Shown piece after piece: positions 45,926-56,164 of a stretch of DNA of 64,000 nt. A model generated the notes under the pieces. It searched no databases and was not told where the DNA came from. It saw only the letters and a list, made by a program, of their open reading frames with translations. The translations under genes and the position numbers were made by a program. The stretch's first letter is position 1. Every line of letters begins with the position of its first letter. Source of the stretch: Lepidodermella squamata (lineage: Eukaryota > Gastrotricha); the NCBI GenBank assembly GCA_047495785.1, contig JBLDXI010000013.1, positions 2,480,001 to 2,544,000 on the forward strand, in the 5' to 3' direction.

Positions 45926-47360
45926 ATGGCTGAGGCTTACGTTACTCTGGCAACGAATGATTCGTACGCATTCGGAGCTGCTACCCTGGCTGCTTCATTG
46001 CGCCGAACTGGAACCACCCGCGCCATTGTCTGCCTGGTAACGACGGGCGTTTCGCCGTTGATGCGCGTTTGCCTCGAGCGATTTTTCGACCGACTGGTCT
46101 ACGTCGATGTTTTCGACTCGAAAGACGCGGCCAATCTAGCTCTCCTCGGCCGCCCTGAGCTCGGATGCACGTTCACGAAATTGTCGTGCTGGCGCTTGAC
46201 TGACTATCAGAAAGCTGTCTTCCTCGATGCCGACACCCTGGTGCTAACAAACATTGACGACCTCTTCCAGCGCGAGGAATTATCCGCCTCTCCTGACCTC
46301 GGTTGGCCCGATTGTTTCAACTCGGGCGTGTTTGTCTTCAAGCCCAGTGAGACGACGTACCAGAAGTTGGTCGAATTCGCCGCGAGCCATGGTAGCTTCG
46401 ACGGTGGTGACCAGGGTCTGCTGAACTCGTTTTTCGGCGACTGGGCCCACACTGACATCGGCCGCCACCTGCCGTACGTCTACAACACGGCGTTCATGGC
46501 CGCCCCGTACAGCTACTTGCCGGCTCTGAAGCACTTCTTCACGAATCTGAAGGTGATTCACTTTTTGGGCGCGCTCAAGCCTTGGTTGTTGCCGACGGAT
46601 GCGAGTGGCAACCCGCTCATTCCGCCCAATCTTGACATGCACGAGTACTCGAAGAAACTCGTCAGTGCATGGTGGGATGTCTACAACGTTGACGTCAAGC
46701 ACCGCCTAGCCGAGGTTTGTCTCTAAAAAATGTTTCATTTCATCCAGAAATTTTACATTTCATTACTTGAATTCATGATTAGACATATCCAGCCACAAAG
46801 GTAAAGAGGGCTATTTGTAGTGACGTCTTTTGCTTGCATGGCTATTAAATTTGCATTTTTGAAGGTGGACTTTTTTTAGCTTGAATTAATTTTAGCAATA
46901 ATATCCCGACTAATTTTGCTTGCTTTTGCTTGTATGATATAATTCCTTTGTTAATTGTCAGTTTCATTTCCAGGGCGTCCAAATCAGCAGCAGCACGGAA
47001 GGATCGGTTTTCAGCGCCGCTGCTCAGGGTCACGCTCTATCGCCCGAGGAAGAGGATCGTCTGCACCGTGCCGCGTGGGAATCCGGCTATGTTGAATTCG
47101 GCGGTCGCGACTCTTTCCACAACATCAAGTCTCACATTGACACGGTCATGGCGAAACCAGGCCCGGCCCCGACTTCGCGCCCGACCTCGGCGACCGCCGC
47201 AGCACCGGCTGCCGCTGCTGCGCCGAAGCCGGCGGCAGCTGCTCCTGCGGCCGCGAAACCAACTACCGCTGCCCCTGCCGCAAAACCGACGACCGCTGCT
47301 CCTGCGACAAAACCGACGTCCGCTGCACCTGCTAAGCCGGCCGATCCCAAGAAGAAATAA
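45926..47360 (+). CDS. GYG: Glycogenin with Ala/Pro/Thr-rich tail
   Basis: Two exons (45926-46714 and 46974-47360) join in frame to 391 residues. The GT8 fold is intact: MAEAYVTLATNDSYAFGA, the DxD metal site in VFLDADTLVL, FNSGVFVFKPS, DQGLLNSFFGDW and IHFLGALKPW. The self-glucosylated Tyr is conserved in PYSYLPAL (Tyr195 in human numbering). The second exon ends with the glycogen-synthase-binding motif, AWESGYVEFGGRDSFHNIKSHID, as in human glycogenin. It is then followed by an extra tail of about 70 residues of repeated KPTTAAPA-type units ending in KKK, which human GYG1 lacks. Glycogenin primes glycogen synthesis in the cytosol. Confidence 0.96.
47145..47357 (+). repeat. Coding Ala/Pro/Lys/Thr repeats in glycogenin tail
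   Basis: Imperfect tandem units encoding AAPAxKPTT and PKPAAAA-like strings, GC-rich, in the last exon. They look like a recently expanded low-complexity tail. Confidence 0.8.
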
Positions 47361-48761
47361 ATAAAGCCACACCGAAATTCGAAAATAATTGAATCGAACT
47401 TGGTCGCATAAAACCAAAGAAAACTTGAATGTTGAAAATTATGTTATGATTAAAATATATATGATATAATATAAATGTGCATCCCGTGAGATATATTTAT
47501 GAGAAGAGCTGAGTAAAATTTGCTCGGAACATCATGGGGGTGTTTGGCTGGTCATGAATCACCGAGCAAATGATTTATTACTACAAAGATATTGTTGTTC
47601 CCGTGTATTTTTTCATTAAAAAATTTGTCCGGTAGCAGTTTTCTTGAAAACTCTAAACCCGTGTCGTTCTTCCAAGCTCTTAACCGTTGCTTTGCTGCAT
47701 CGAAAAAGTGCACTGTTGAAACCAATCCCGGTACATTGGTCACTGCTATGCTGTCTCAAACTAGCTCAAGCAAAATTAGTGAGTGACATTATTTACTGTA
47801 AAATCTTGTACGACTCATTTGAAATTGATGGTTGGTTTTTGTTTTGTTTATCAATAAAGCGCTTTTCTCAAGTATTATATGTCGATGGAAAAATTATGAT
47901 GAAACCTGGTGGATCATTATTGCTTTCCAATGTTCTGTACCTCCTGCGACCTACGCCAAAAATACCTGTTACTTGTGCCTACTCGTAGTAATGATATTCC
48001 GCCATATGGAATCAACGACTTAGACGCTTCATAAAATTGAATGAAAATCTGAATTGCCCCGTTTCTATGAAATCATTGCATTGGCACTTGGAAAATAAAC
48101 TATGCAACGTAACAACGCGTGTTGGTTTGTTTTGATAAAACGCAGTTGAAGAAAAATTCAAGAAGGAAGCTGAAGGCATGTGACATGCGGACGGATACAG
48201 AACCAAACCGGTTTTTTGCCCGAAAACATCGCGGAGAAGATTATCGCTTTCGATTTATCATTATTTTTATTTTTAATGCAGAGGTCGCTCTCAGTATTTG
48301 AATATTCGTATTCCAAGGCTCAGGCAAAAAATCACGTGGCGTCACATGTTCGTCCGTCACGTGACTGAAGGAATCGGAATTTGTATGAAAAAAATTAAGA
48401 CGTGGGCTGTGATTCAAGCCCTTATGCCCACTTACCAAGGGCCCGAATCGATTGCCGCGTCTCAAAGGAGGAGGACGAGCTAGCAGTCTTTGAGACGGAA
48501 GACAGAAAATAAAGTATTTTCACATGCCAGCTCGGCTTTGGAGGTAGATGTTCGCCGTCTTTGCATTTTACGCTTCGACTGCCAAGTTTTCAAGCGAGCT
48601 TATTTTGTCCGTAAAGAGTTTTGCGTGAAATGGCTTTTCGTCATTTTCTGACTGGGATCAATTTTTTGATGAAGCAGATGGGCTTTTCAGGACTTGGCCG
48701 TTGATGCATCGCCACACCTGTATCCCCAGATGGACATGGCGTTTCTCCTCATATCAGTTTC

Positions 48762-48789
48762 GCAATTCGCAATTCGCAATTCGCAATTC
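48762..48789. repeat. Four tandem GCAATTC units
   Basis: Four perfect 7-base copies in the intergenic region upstream of the nuclear receptor. Confidence 0.9.
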
Positions 48790-48945
48790 AGTTCGTTTCG
48801 CATTAAATTTATACTGGCAGTTCTTCCAGCTTTTATTACGTAGTCACATGACTTGGGTAAATTATCAACATAGAGAAATATTTTTTAGCTGCAGCGCCTA
48901 GTTGTGCAATTTTGTTTCATGATAACATCTTTTTTATTCTTTTAG

Positions 48946-48996
48946 GTTTCAAACTCAGCGCATCGATGGTTGACAACAAGGCAGCGTGCAATGAAG
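48946..48996 (+). other. Possible upstream (5' UTR or alternative) exon of the nuclear receptor
   Basis: A strong acceptor (TTTTTATTCTTTTAG) and a GTAATT donor bound 51 bases containing ATGGTTGACAACAAGGCAGC. This resembles ATGGTTGACAGACGGCAG in the first coding exon at 49493. Its frame does not match the exon at 49577, so it would be a non-coding leader or join elsewhere. Confidence 0.35.
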
Positions 48997-49492
48997 GTAA
49001 TTATCTGCAAAAGTTGAGCACACTTTAAATTATTTGTGTGCTCGGCTATGCTCATCTAGGCTAGGTTGACAAATCTACGTGTTCAGCCCTATAACCTGAC
49101 GGGCGGTGGAAATAACCTCAGTAATTGCGTCCTGACGGCCGATTCGTGTTTAATAGCTCGTTAGAAATGTTCGAAGCGTTTTTTTGCTCGAGTTATTTGC
49201 GTGGGTATAACCATCATGCGACGCTGGAAGAGCTGTAACAAAAAACGATGGAGCCTGTTAAAACGGCGTTGTTTCTTGTTTCTCTCCGCCGTCTAATTAT
49301 AGCCCGAGAGTGCGCGAATATTCACTGCCGCCGTACACAAGCGGGTTAATGTAAGCTAGTTTGATGACAATGCAACGCAGTCTTATTAATATGAAGAGAT
49401 AATAAAAAATACAGCTAAATAATTGAAGTAGAGTATTGTAAAATATTTCGAGCCGGAATAAATTCTTGCTTTAAAAGCGTCTGCGAATTATA

Positions 49493-51540
49493 ATGGCGGC
49501 GATGGTTGACAGACGGCAGTGCGCGGTATGCCTAAAAATTTTGAAATTTCACTGAGTGATTTTTCGAGTCTATTAGGTGTGTCATCGTGATCTTACAGAG
49601 GAGGACAGCGATCATGCGATCAACCTTGTGGTTGACACATCAGCCAGCTCTTCAAATTCGAAGACATCGGAAGAAACGTATTCGCAAATAGTCTGCACGC
49701 CGTGCAAGGTGAGAATCATTTTTTTCATGTCTCCCTATTCTAAAACTGTAATACCAACGAAATAGAAATTTTACGATCGGATAAAATTTACGGATAGAGA
49801 ATTGCCGGCAGAATCGAGTCAATGTGACCACACCGGGACAATCGATGGGTGTGAAAGTTGCCGGGCTCAGCTTTGCCACCGCTTTCTGTCAGAAATCGCG
49901 TGTCACAAGCCACCGCCAGCTGCTCCGAGAACCCTGCCCGTTAACGTTGATCAGGGAACTGTGAATGTTAGCGTCAAGTTGCTCCCATGCGAGGTCTGCG
50001 GGGCATCGAGCAGTGGGTAAGATTTCCCAGGAATCTTCTACTTCGAATCCGACTGATGTTTTTACTGTTCAGGTATCATTTTGGTGCAATGACTTGCGAG
50101 GGCTGCAAGACATTTTATCGGCGAGCTGTTGGTCGTGGTTTAACTTGCTGTTTCTCGGCAAGAGCCGCCGAGGTTTTGACCCACCGGGAGAAGATTGAAA
50201 AGTGCAAGCATTGCCGTATGGAGGCTTGCATCAAACTTGGAATGTCCATTACACGATCGCGTCGAGGTCGCCCCTCGTCATCCTTCCGAGCTACCACGTC
50301 CCAATACGTCAAAAGCTTGTACGAAAGCAATAAACTGTTAGTCGAACCTCTTAGCAGGAAGGACGTTGCTTTACCGCAATACGCTGACGCGCCAACTTCG
50401 CCGTTTGAAGACAATTCAAACACCACAGCAACCCCAATTTCGCTCTCAGTCGATGCATCATGGAGCACCTCTGCGCCTGTTTTTCCCCAATCCCAGGCAG
50501 ATGACAGCCAACAACCGGTGAGCCTCAGCATTCAGCGGCCTAAAGTTCCTGTTAAAACTTCGGCTAGATCGCAAGATTTTCCATCGCCATCGGGCAGTAA
50601 TAAAGCTGAATCTATTTCAAGCAAATCTTTCTCTACTGAGGAAAGTCTTGCTCCGATGGAAACAGAATCAGCCAACGAGCGGGTTGAGACTGAGCGCCAT
50701 GTTGCAGACAAGTTGCGAAAATCAGCGATAAGTAACGCGGGACTGCCGATTGGGCGATCTGATCTTCACATAAGCATTGGAGCAGACATCAAGCATGTCC
50801 ATCGAATGGAAGCCAAAGAATTTCTCCTCGCTGTCAGTGATGCCGGGAAATACTTGCGGGGAATTCCCAATGCTCCCAGCGTTCGATTAACCGCGGACAT
50901 GTCACTTACTGCGATATGGCAAAACATCCTGCTTCATAACATTGAGCCTAATGTAATGGTTACCTCGGCGTTTGCAAGGAATCTGCCCGGTTTCAACGAG
51001 TTAACCCCGCGTGATCAGCAAAAGCTGTTCGCCTTCTCTTATTTCTCAATTCTTGTCGCGGTTTTAGGATACGAGTACGCTCAGCAGGATGAACCTAAAT
51101 ACATCAGTGCATTCGCTCTGAACGAAGTTCGTCCGCTACAAATTTTTCAAGCGAAATTCCAAGCCATAGCCGCCTTGACGCAGGAAAAAATTGCGGAAAC
51201 CGGTGCTAAATTGAGCCACTGGGGCCTGTCGTCTATGGAGCTATATCTGCTATGCGGCTCATTGTTTTTCAACCAAAATTTGGTAGGTTTGGAAGACCCG
51301 GCTTGCGTCGCCCGACTGGCGGATTGTTATCAGAAGGCATTCACGGAAGTTTGCCAATCACGCTTTTTCAGCGGGCTGGACGATATCAACCTGTACGATA
51401 TGACCTCGTTCTTCAAAAGATCGATAGCACCTGATTTTCTTTCCCTGACACAATGGCTGGCGACACATTTCCCTGAGCTAGTGAACATTGGTTGTTATTG
51501 GTCTGATATAAGCCAAGTCCTGATGAGTTTGATAACGTAA
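49493..51540 (+). CDS. Nuclear hormone receptor with non-canonical second zinc finger
   Basis: Four exons (49493-49525, 49577-49708, 49766-50016 and 50073-51540) join in frame to 627 residues. The N-terminal 125 residues are Cys-rich outside the DNA-binding domain (CAVCHRDL, IVCTPCK, CESCRAQLCHRF). The DNA-binding domain begins at about residue 130. Finger 1 is standard (CEVC-x13-CEGC) with P-box CEGCKTFYRR. Finger 2 lacks the usual second Cys: TCCFSARAAEV leads to CKHC without the C-x5-C pair. A basic extension RSRRGRPSSS follows. After a long Ser-rich hinge, the ligand-binding domain (about 384-627) has the family core FARNLPGFNELTPRDQQKLFAFSYF. No clear AF-2 helix ends it. The subfamily is not recognised; the P-box recalls divergent nematode-type receptors. 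A broken partial copy lies at 20431-20794. Confidence 0.9.
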
Positions 51541-51829
51541 AGAATTAGCATCCGCTCGGCGCACTCATTATAATATGCTCGTTGCCAATTGCAAATGTGC
51601 TATTCTTACGTGTTTAAGGGTCCTTTATTTATGCAAAATAACTGTTCCTCTCATCCCTTTGTTCTCATAGACTCATATAGACATGCTTCGCGCGTCTGCT
51701 TGTGCTTTTCGGGAATCTGTTATACGTTGATTGCATCAACGGCTTGAATAAAAGATTTTACTCCTGGGGACATCCATTAGTGTTTTCACTACGAAGTGCA
51801 TTAGCGTCTCGTGTTTGTCTAAAGCCAGG
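51541..51829. other. Shared 3' spacer between convergent genes
   Basis: This 290-base gap separates the stops of the nuclear receptor (+) and proline dehydrogenase (-). Its right part (51721-51829) is retained in the copy at 20.8 kb, while its left part is deleted there. Confidence 0.6.
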
Positions 51830-53640
51830 TTAAGATTTGAATAGCAAACGGCGCTTCAACTCCATTTTGATAGCGTTCCGATCTACATTTCCGCGCTGCA
51901 ACATGCTGAAGTTCTCCTGAGCCCTCCTCGCCAGAAAAGGCAACGCAGCCGACAGCGTGCCATACGCAACAGATTGATACACAAAGTAGCCGTGACTTGC
52001 CAACCATTCCGATATGTAGTCCGTAAACCCCCAAGTTTGGCCGAACATTGCCACATCGGGGCGCTCGCGATACAGCTTTTCATGCTTATTCAAAGCTTGG
52101 CTTATAGTCGCCCAATTATGTGTTGCGGTGATTATTGCTCCGGAATCTGTCGAGTTGAAGCTGTCCAACATTTTCAGCAGAATTTTGTCGTAGTTTTTAT
52201 TGGTCCCTTCGTAATTTTCCCAAACAGGCGAAGGCTGTCCGTTTGCTGTAGCCATGGCTCTTTCACTGTCCATGTAAGCTCCTCGAACCAGCTTCAGAGC
52301 GAATTTTGCACCATTTTCCTGGCAGAACTTCAAATCACAATCTGCCCGCCCTTCGGTTTTCTGATTTTAAAAAACAGGAGTAAGTAGCCAAATTAATGGG
52401 TAGATGACTAAACCGTCAAGTAGGCTTGATATGTTCCAAAAATCCAAGCTTTTTGCTTATTGGCGTGTTGCATCATACCAACAGCTAGCATCTATTGACG
52501 AAAACGAAGTTCCGAATGCCTTGGGTTTTTTTAGATAAGGTGATACCAAAATTGCAGGATTCATGCAGTCGAGCTCCCCATCGACAAAAAGCCGAACTTT
52601 GTTTTGCTCTACTACCTGAAATGATTCACTCATCAGTAATCTTCTCCGGCAATGAAATTAAGGTTACTTTTGCCACTTTGCCAAGCGCTTTTAAAGCGCC
52701 GCAGAACTCGCTGATATCAGAAGGCGGTAAAGCTCCAAGTTTAGCCTGGAAAAGCAATTATGGGTCGTTAAAACACGCCCTGAAAGCTTACCAAATGCTC
52801 GGAAAGTTGACGATCGGAATCAGGTGCTATCATGGATGATGAAACCAGTTTATACAATATCTCTTTCTCTTGTGGCTTAATTCTCTCCAGCGCTGATGTC
52901 AGGTGGACCAAAGCTACCGGCTGAAAATCGGCAGATAATATACTTATGAATCATATGAGAGAAGAGCTACCTTAACAAAAGCTGAAATCCGGAATTGACT
53001 AGCAGTTTCGTTCCCAATATCTCGAACCAAGTTGAGAAGTTCGACGAATTTTTCCGCGTTCAGATCGAACATAACCCTTATAAACAGGTAATAGAAGCAG
53101 TTTCTTTTTGAAAATGTTTGTGACTAGTTACTTTTCGTCCGTATCTAGGCCCGTCTCGTCCACCATTAGCAGCATCATATGAAGGCCTTTAGTCTTCATT
53201 GCCGCGGCTGTTTTGCGAATGCTATCAGGGTTTTCGCCGCAAACGAATTGGTTGTAGAAGGTGTGTCGCATCAATGCATCAAATAACTTATTTCCAATGA
53301 TTTTCGGACCAGATTTAATCAGCTAGAAGAATTCAGCTAACGGCTGTTGGTGGGAAAATTTAGGGAAATTACTGTTTCACTGTTTTTGGCGATATATTTC
53401 TGCGAAGAGGCCTTCAATATCGCGTAAGATCGCAACAATTCCGCTGTGCTTTTCTAGATTAGATCGGAAAATAGGCAGTTATCGGATTCTCGAGATCATT
53501 CAAACCTTTGAGAATGAACTCAGCCGCTTCTCCATGGAAATATCTGGGCTAACTTGAACTTGAGTAGCCAAGCAAGCTTTCCGCAAAGCTCCATTCGAGG
53601 AGCGAACAGTCAGCCTGAGAGCAGTTGATGTGAATAACAT
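51830..53640 (-). CDS. PRODH: Mitochondrial proline dehydrogenase
   Basis: Nine exons (53506-53640, 53373-53453, 53132-53322, 52971-53076, 52792-52920, 52668-52745, 52547-52615, 52414-52491 and 51830-52360) join in frame to 465 residues, with introns mostly of about 50-60 bases. The N-terminus MLFTSTALRLTVRSSNGALRK is a basic presequence. Family blocks: ELLRSYAILKAS, DALMRHTFYNQFVCGE, RISAFVKPVALV (the first Lys strand of the FAD barrel), KVRLFVDGE, WIFGTYQAYL, FALKLVRGAYMDSERA, ATHNWATI, FGQTWGFTDYIS, YVYQSVAYG-like (FVYQSVAYGTL) and the C-terminal FLARRAQEN. It oxidises proline to pyrroline-5-carboxylate with FAD in the inner mitochondrial membrane. The segment usually DAE-QTYFQPA reads DGELDCMNPA here. 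Its 3' end was copied to 20807-21193. Confidence 0.95.
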
Positions 53641-54395
53641 TTTCCCCGCAAACAAATGAAGTCCTAAATTGTTATTTCAACTCTCACCTTCAATTCAGCC
53701 GCAACTCACGCTATCATTTTACGTTTCGGGAGAAGTAAGCAGACCGTGAAGCTGTTTTCCCGCTGAAATTTATGCACTGGTTTGGTTGTAATTTTTAGCT
53801 TTTTGGTCTCGGGAGGCCCATCTCAATGCCTGTCAAAAACGTTAATCAGGCCACCTGAACCAGCAACAAAAGGCTCGTCCCTTTTGGGACTTCACCTCCA
53901 TCCAACAATAGCCCGATATTGCGATAGATTTGTTTCCTTTATTCTCGCTTTTTCTTATAAAAATGATGGCGCATTTTAATACAGGTTACCTTTTTTCATC
54001 TCACAAAAGCCAGGCACAATAGAAACAATAATGGTCAGTATATTATGCGAAAAACAAACCGCCTTGGCCCTCGCGAGTGCACCTTGTTGGCGTTAAAAAT
54101 ATGCAATAATAATACAGTAAAAACGTTAAAGCATAACTTTATACGAGAGAGGCTGCAAAATGGAAATACGCACGTTTAGAGAGATTGCAAATACATAGAT
54201 GAAGTAGGTCAAACGGCAAAGACTTAAAGCAAACAATGACAACAGTTTAAAAGTAACACCTGAACGTTTCTCACAATCAAATATTACGCACGGGTTCAAA
54301 TTGTAACTGGAGTGTGGAAGCTGCAGTAATAAAAATAATACGCCGCTAAAATATTTAAACTTCTCAAACAAAATAACGCGATTGTCTTCATAGAT
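53641..54395. other. Intergenic, no gene seen
   Basis: This gap holds the promoter side of proline dehydrogenase and the 3' UTR of the Ig-type gene. No exon is seen on either strand. Confidence 0.5.
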
Positions 54396-55366
54396 TTACG
54401 ACGACGAGACTTGCTTGTACTGAGGCTGAGAAATGTGAGACAGTTCGACTTCTTCCTTCGAGGCGACGGCCGAGCGTTTTCGAGTCGTGTCCTCGGTTCC
54501 GGTTGTGTAACTTCGGGAGGGTGAAGATCCTGACGTTAAAGGCACAGTTTCGGCTTCTTCTTTCCCTGAATAGCGTTTCTCATAAACGATATAATCACGA
54601 AGCAACAGCCCAGCAGCACCGAGGAACAAAACGAATGCAATCACGCAAAGAATAATTATTTCCTAAAAAAAATTAATAAAAATCTGTAATTCAGCCTTAA
54701 AATTTGACAAACCTTAGTATAATGATCCGGGACGTAGATAAAAAATCGCCAAGTGTGCATGTTCGTTCCGTTACCGCAGGCGTAAGTTATTCCCGAATGG
54801 CTCATGTTGAGATTGAGGATGATCAAATTCTGAGATTCAACGTCGGTTGTGATATCCGTGTAATAGGCTGCATCGCCCGATGATTTCGGCAGTTTCAAGG
54901 CAACGAAATTCGAGCTGTTACAAGAATCTGATGTGCATTTAAACCATGAGTAAGTCGACATATCGCCGTCATCAAGGCGACCAGCACAGTCTAGCACGAC
55001 ATCGATGCCCTGTTGAACGATGACCGAAGTTTGAGAAATCGAGATATTAGGGAAACCTTCTTGAGCGTCTTCTGGAATAATGCCAACCGAGTCCAGAAAA
55101 TAGCACGTTCGGTTTGTGTACTGTGCAGGGTCGACTGCTGCTTGTGAATTGATGTAAACTGACGGTTTCAGTGGGTAACAATCATCTTTGTGGGGTCTCA
55201 GCGCATCGACAACATATAAGTTTGAGCCAGTTGCACCGATATCGTAATCAGGGTTGTCTCTCAACGCAGCTAATGGAACACCAGTCAAACTTGATCCTCC
55301 TTCTTGAGCGAAGACGATGCACTTCAGGAGAAAAGCTGAGCACAAGACAACGAGGACGTTGTTCAT
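54396..55366 (-). CDS. Single-pass membrane protein with one Ig-like domain
   Basis: Two exons (54713-55366 and 54396-54662) join in frame to 306 residues. The signal peptide is MNNVLVVLCSAFLLKCIVFA. About 100 residues of Cys-poor sequence precede an Ig-like domain: VIVQQGIDVVLDCAG, YSWFKC, then NLIILNLNMSHSGITYACG, the usual D-x-G-x-Y-x-C element with D replaced by H. Several N-glycosylation sites (NRT, NIS, NSS, NMS, NGT) mark it as extracellular. The second exon starts with the membrane span (IIILCVIAFVLFLGAAGLLL) and ends in a tail of about 60 residues rich in Ser/Thr, with YTTG and PQYKQV tyrosines. The layout recalls basigin or small adhesion proteins, but there is no acidic residue within the span, and the family is not identified. 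Confidence 0.8.
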
Positions 55367-55567
55367 TCCAGTAATAAGAGATCTAAACAATTAAAAGCGC
55401 AAATGTTTGAAGGCAAGAAATAATTCATTTGATGAATACATATAAATAAAATAATAAAACCAGCAAATATTAGTCTAAACAAATCAAAACTCGAGAATCG
55501 ATAGCGTCTTGGTCCAACCACAGCAATTATTCTCAAATAAATTTACTCGCTAAAATAAATTCGATTC

Positions 55568-56164
55568 TCAAATGATAACAACAGGTGATAGCCGAGAACA
55601 TACGTTAGATGAGTATACAGCTCTAACTGCTAGATGGTAGCACCCGTCTGGTTTAACAGGAGCAAGGGTAGCGCCCATATTACCGTTATCTACAGGCGTC
55701 ACGGAAGCAATACGATGCCATCTGGACTTGATACACTGCTGTTTAGCTGGAGATTTGTTGAATGGTACAAATAATGCATAAATTTCGAACTGTTTAAGCA
55801 TCGGCTTTTTGCATGATGCAAGCCCTGGCACGCCCCATAGAATATAAATGGCATGCGAATGGTCTTGGAAAATTCTTTCGCCCAGAGTTATCAGAGGTAC
55901 TGGCAGTTTCGGATTGATAGCACCCGGAGGCTCGATATTGGCTAATGAAGTAGATGAAGATGATGAAGGACTATTTTGTATTGGATTCTTGGCAGCTTTG
56001 TACTTTGTGACAGCGGCTTTTAGTCTGGCCATATTCAAAGACAAATCCCTACTTGCTTGAGCGGCGGGAGTTTGACTGAGAAATTCGTCGCAGCATGTGG
56101 CAGAAAAACTTGATATTACGCATGGAAGTTTCTCCGGGGTGATAGTGAATGCCACCCGCCGCAT
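55568..56164 (-). CDS. Small protein with ATF7IP-like fibronectin III domain
   Basis: One exon encodes 198 residues from the ATG at 56164. An in-frame extension to about 56209 exists, and a TATTCCTTTAG acceptor lies just upstream, so a 5' exon is possible. Residues about 90-198 resemble the C-terminal FN3 domain of ATF7IP/MCAF (windei in flies): KLPVPLITLGERI, AIYILWGVPG, CKKPMLKQFEIYALF, WHRIASVTP and YHLAVRAVYSSNVCSRLSP follow that domain strand by strand. ATF7IP binds and stabilises the H3K9 methyltransferase SETDB1. The N-terminal half holds a possible helix (MARLKAAVTKYKAAK) and a Ser-rich linker, but not the long disordered regions of ATF7IP. It is either a very short ATF7IP relative or the last exon of a longer gene. 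Confidence 0.55.
   Translation of the reverse strand: MRRVAFTITPEKLPCVISSFSATCCDEFLSQTPAAQASRDLSLNMARLKAAVTKYKAAKNPIQNSPSSSSSTSLANIEPPGAINPKLPVPLITLGERIFQDHSHAIYILWGVPGLASCKKPMLKQFEIYALFVPFNKSPAKQQCIKSRWHRIASVTPVDNGNMGATLAPVKPDGCYHLAVRAVYSSNVCSRLSPVVII

Larger units (their letters stand above)
47361..49492. other. Intergenic with candidate 5' exon
   Basis: 2.1 kb between glycogenin and the nuclear receptor. Most of it is AT-rich with no coding signal. A 7-base tandem repeat lies at 48762-48789 and a possible receptor 5' exon at 48946-48996. Confidence 0.5.

Noticed and set aside
53782-53979. 65-residue plus-strand open frame between PRODH and the Ig gene
   Set aside because: No start context, no splice sites and no domain.
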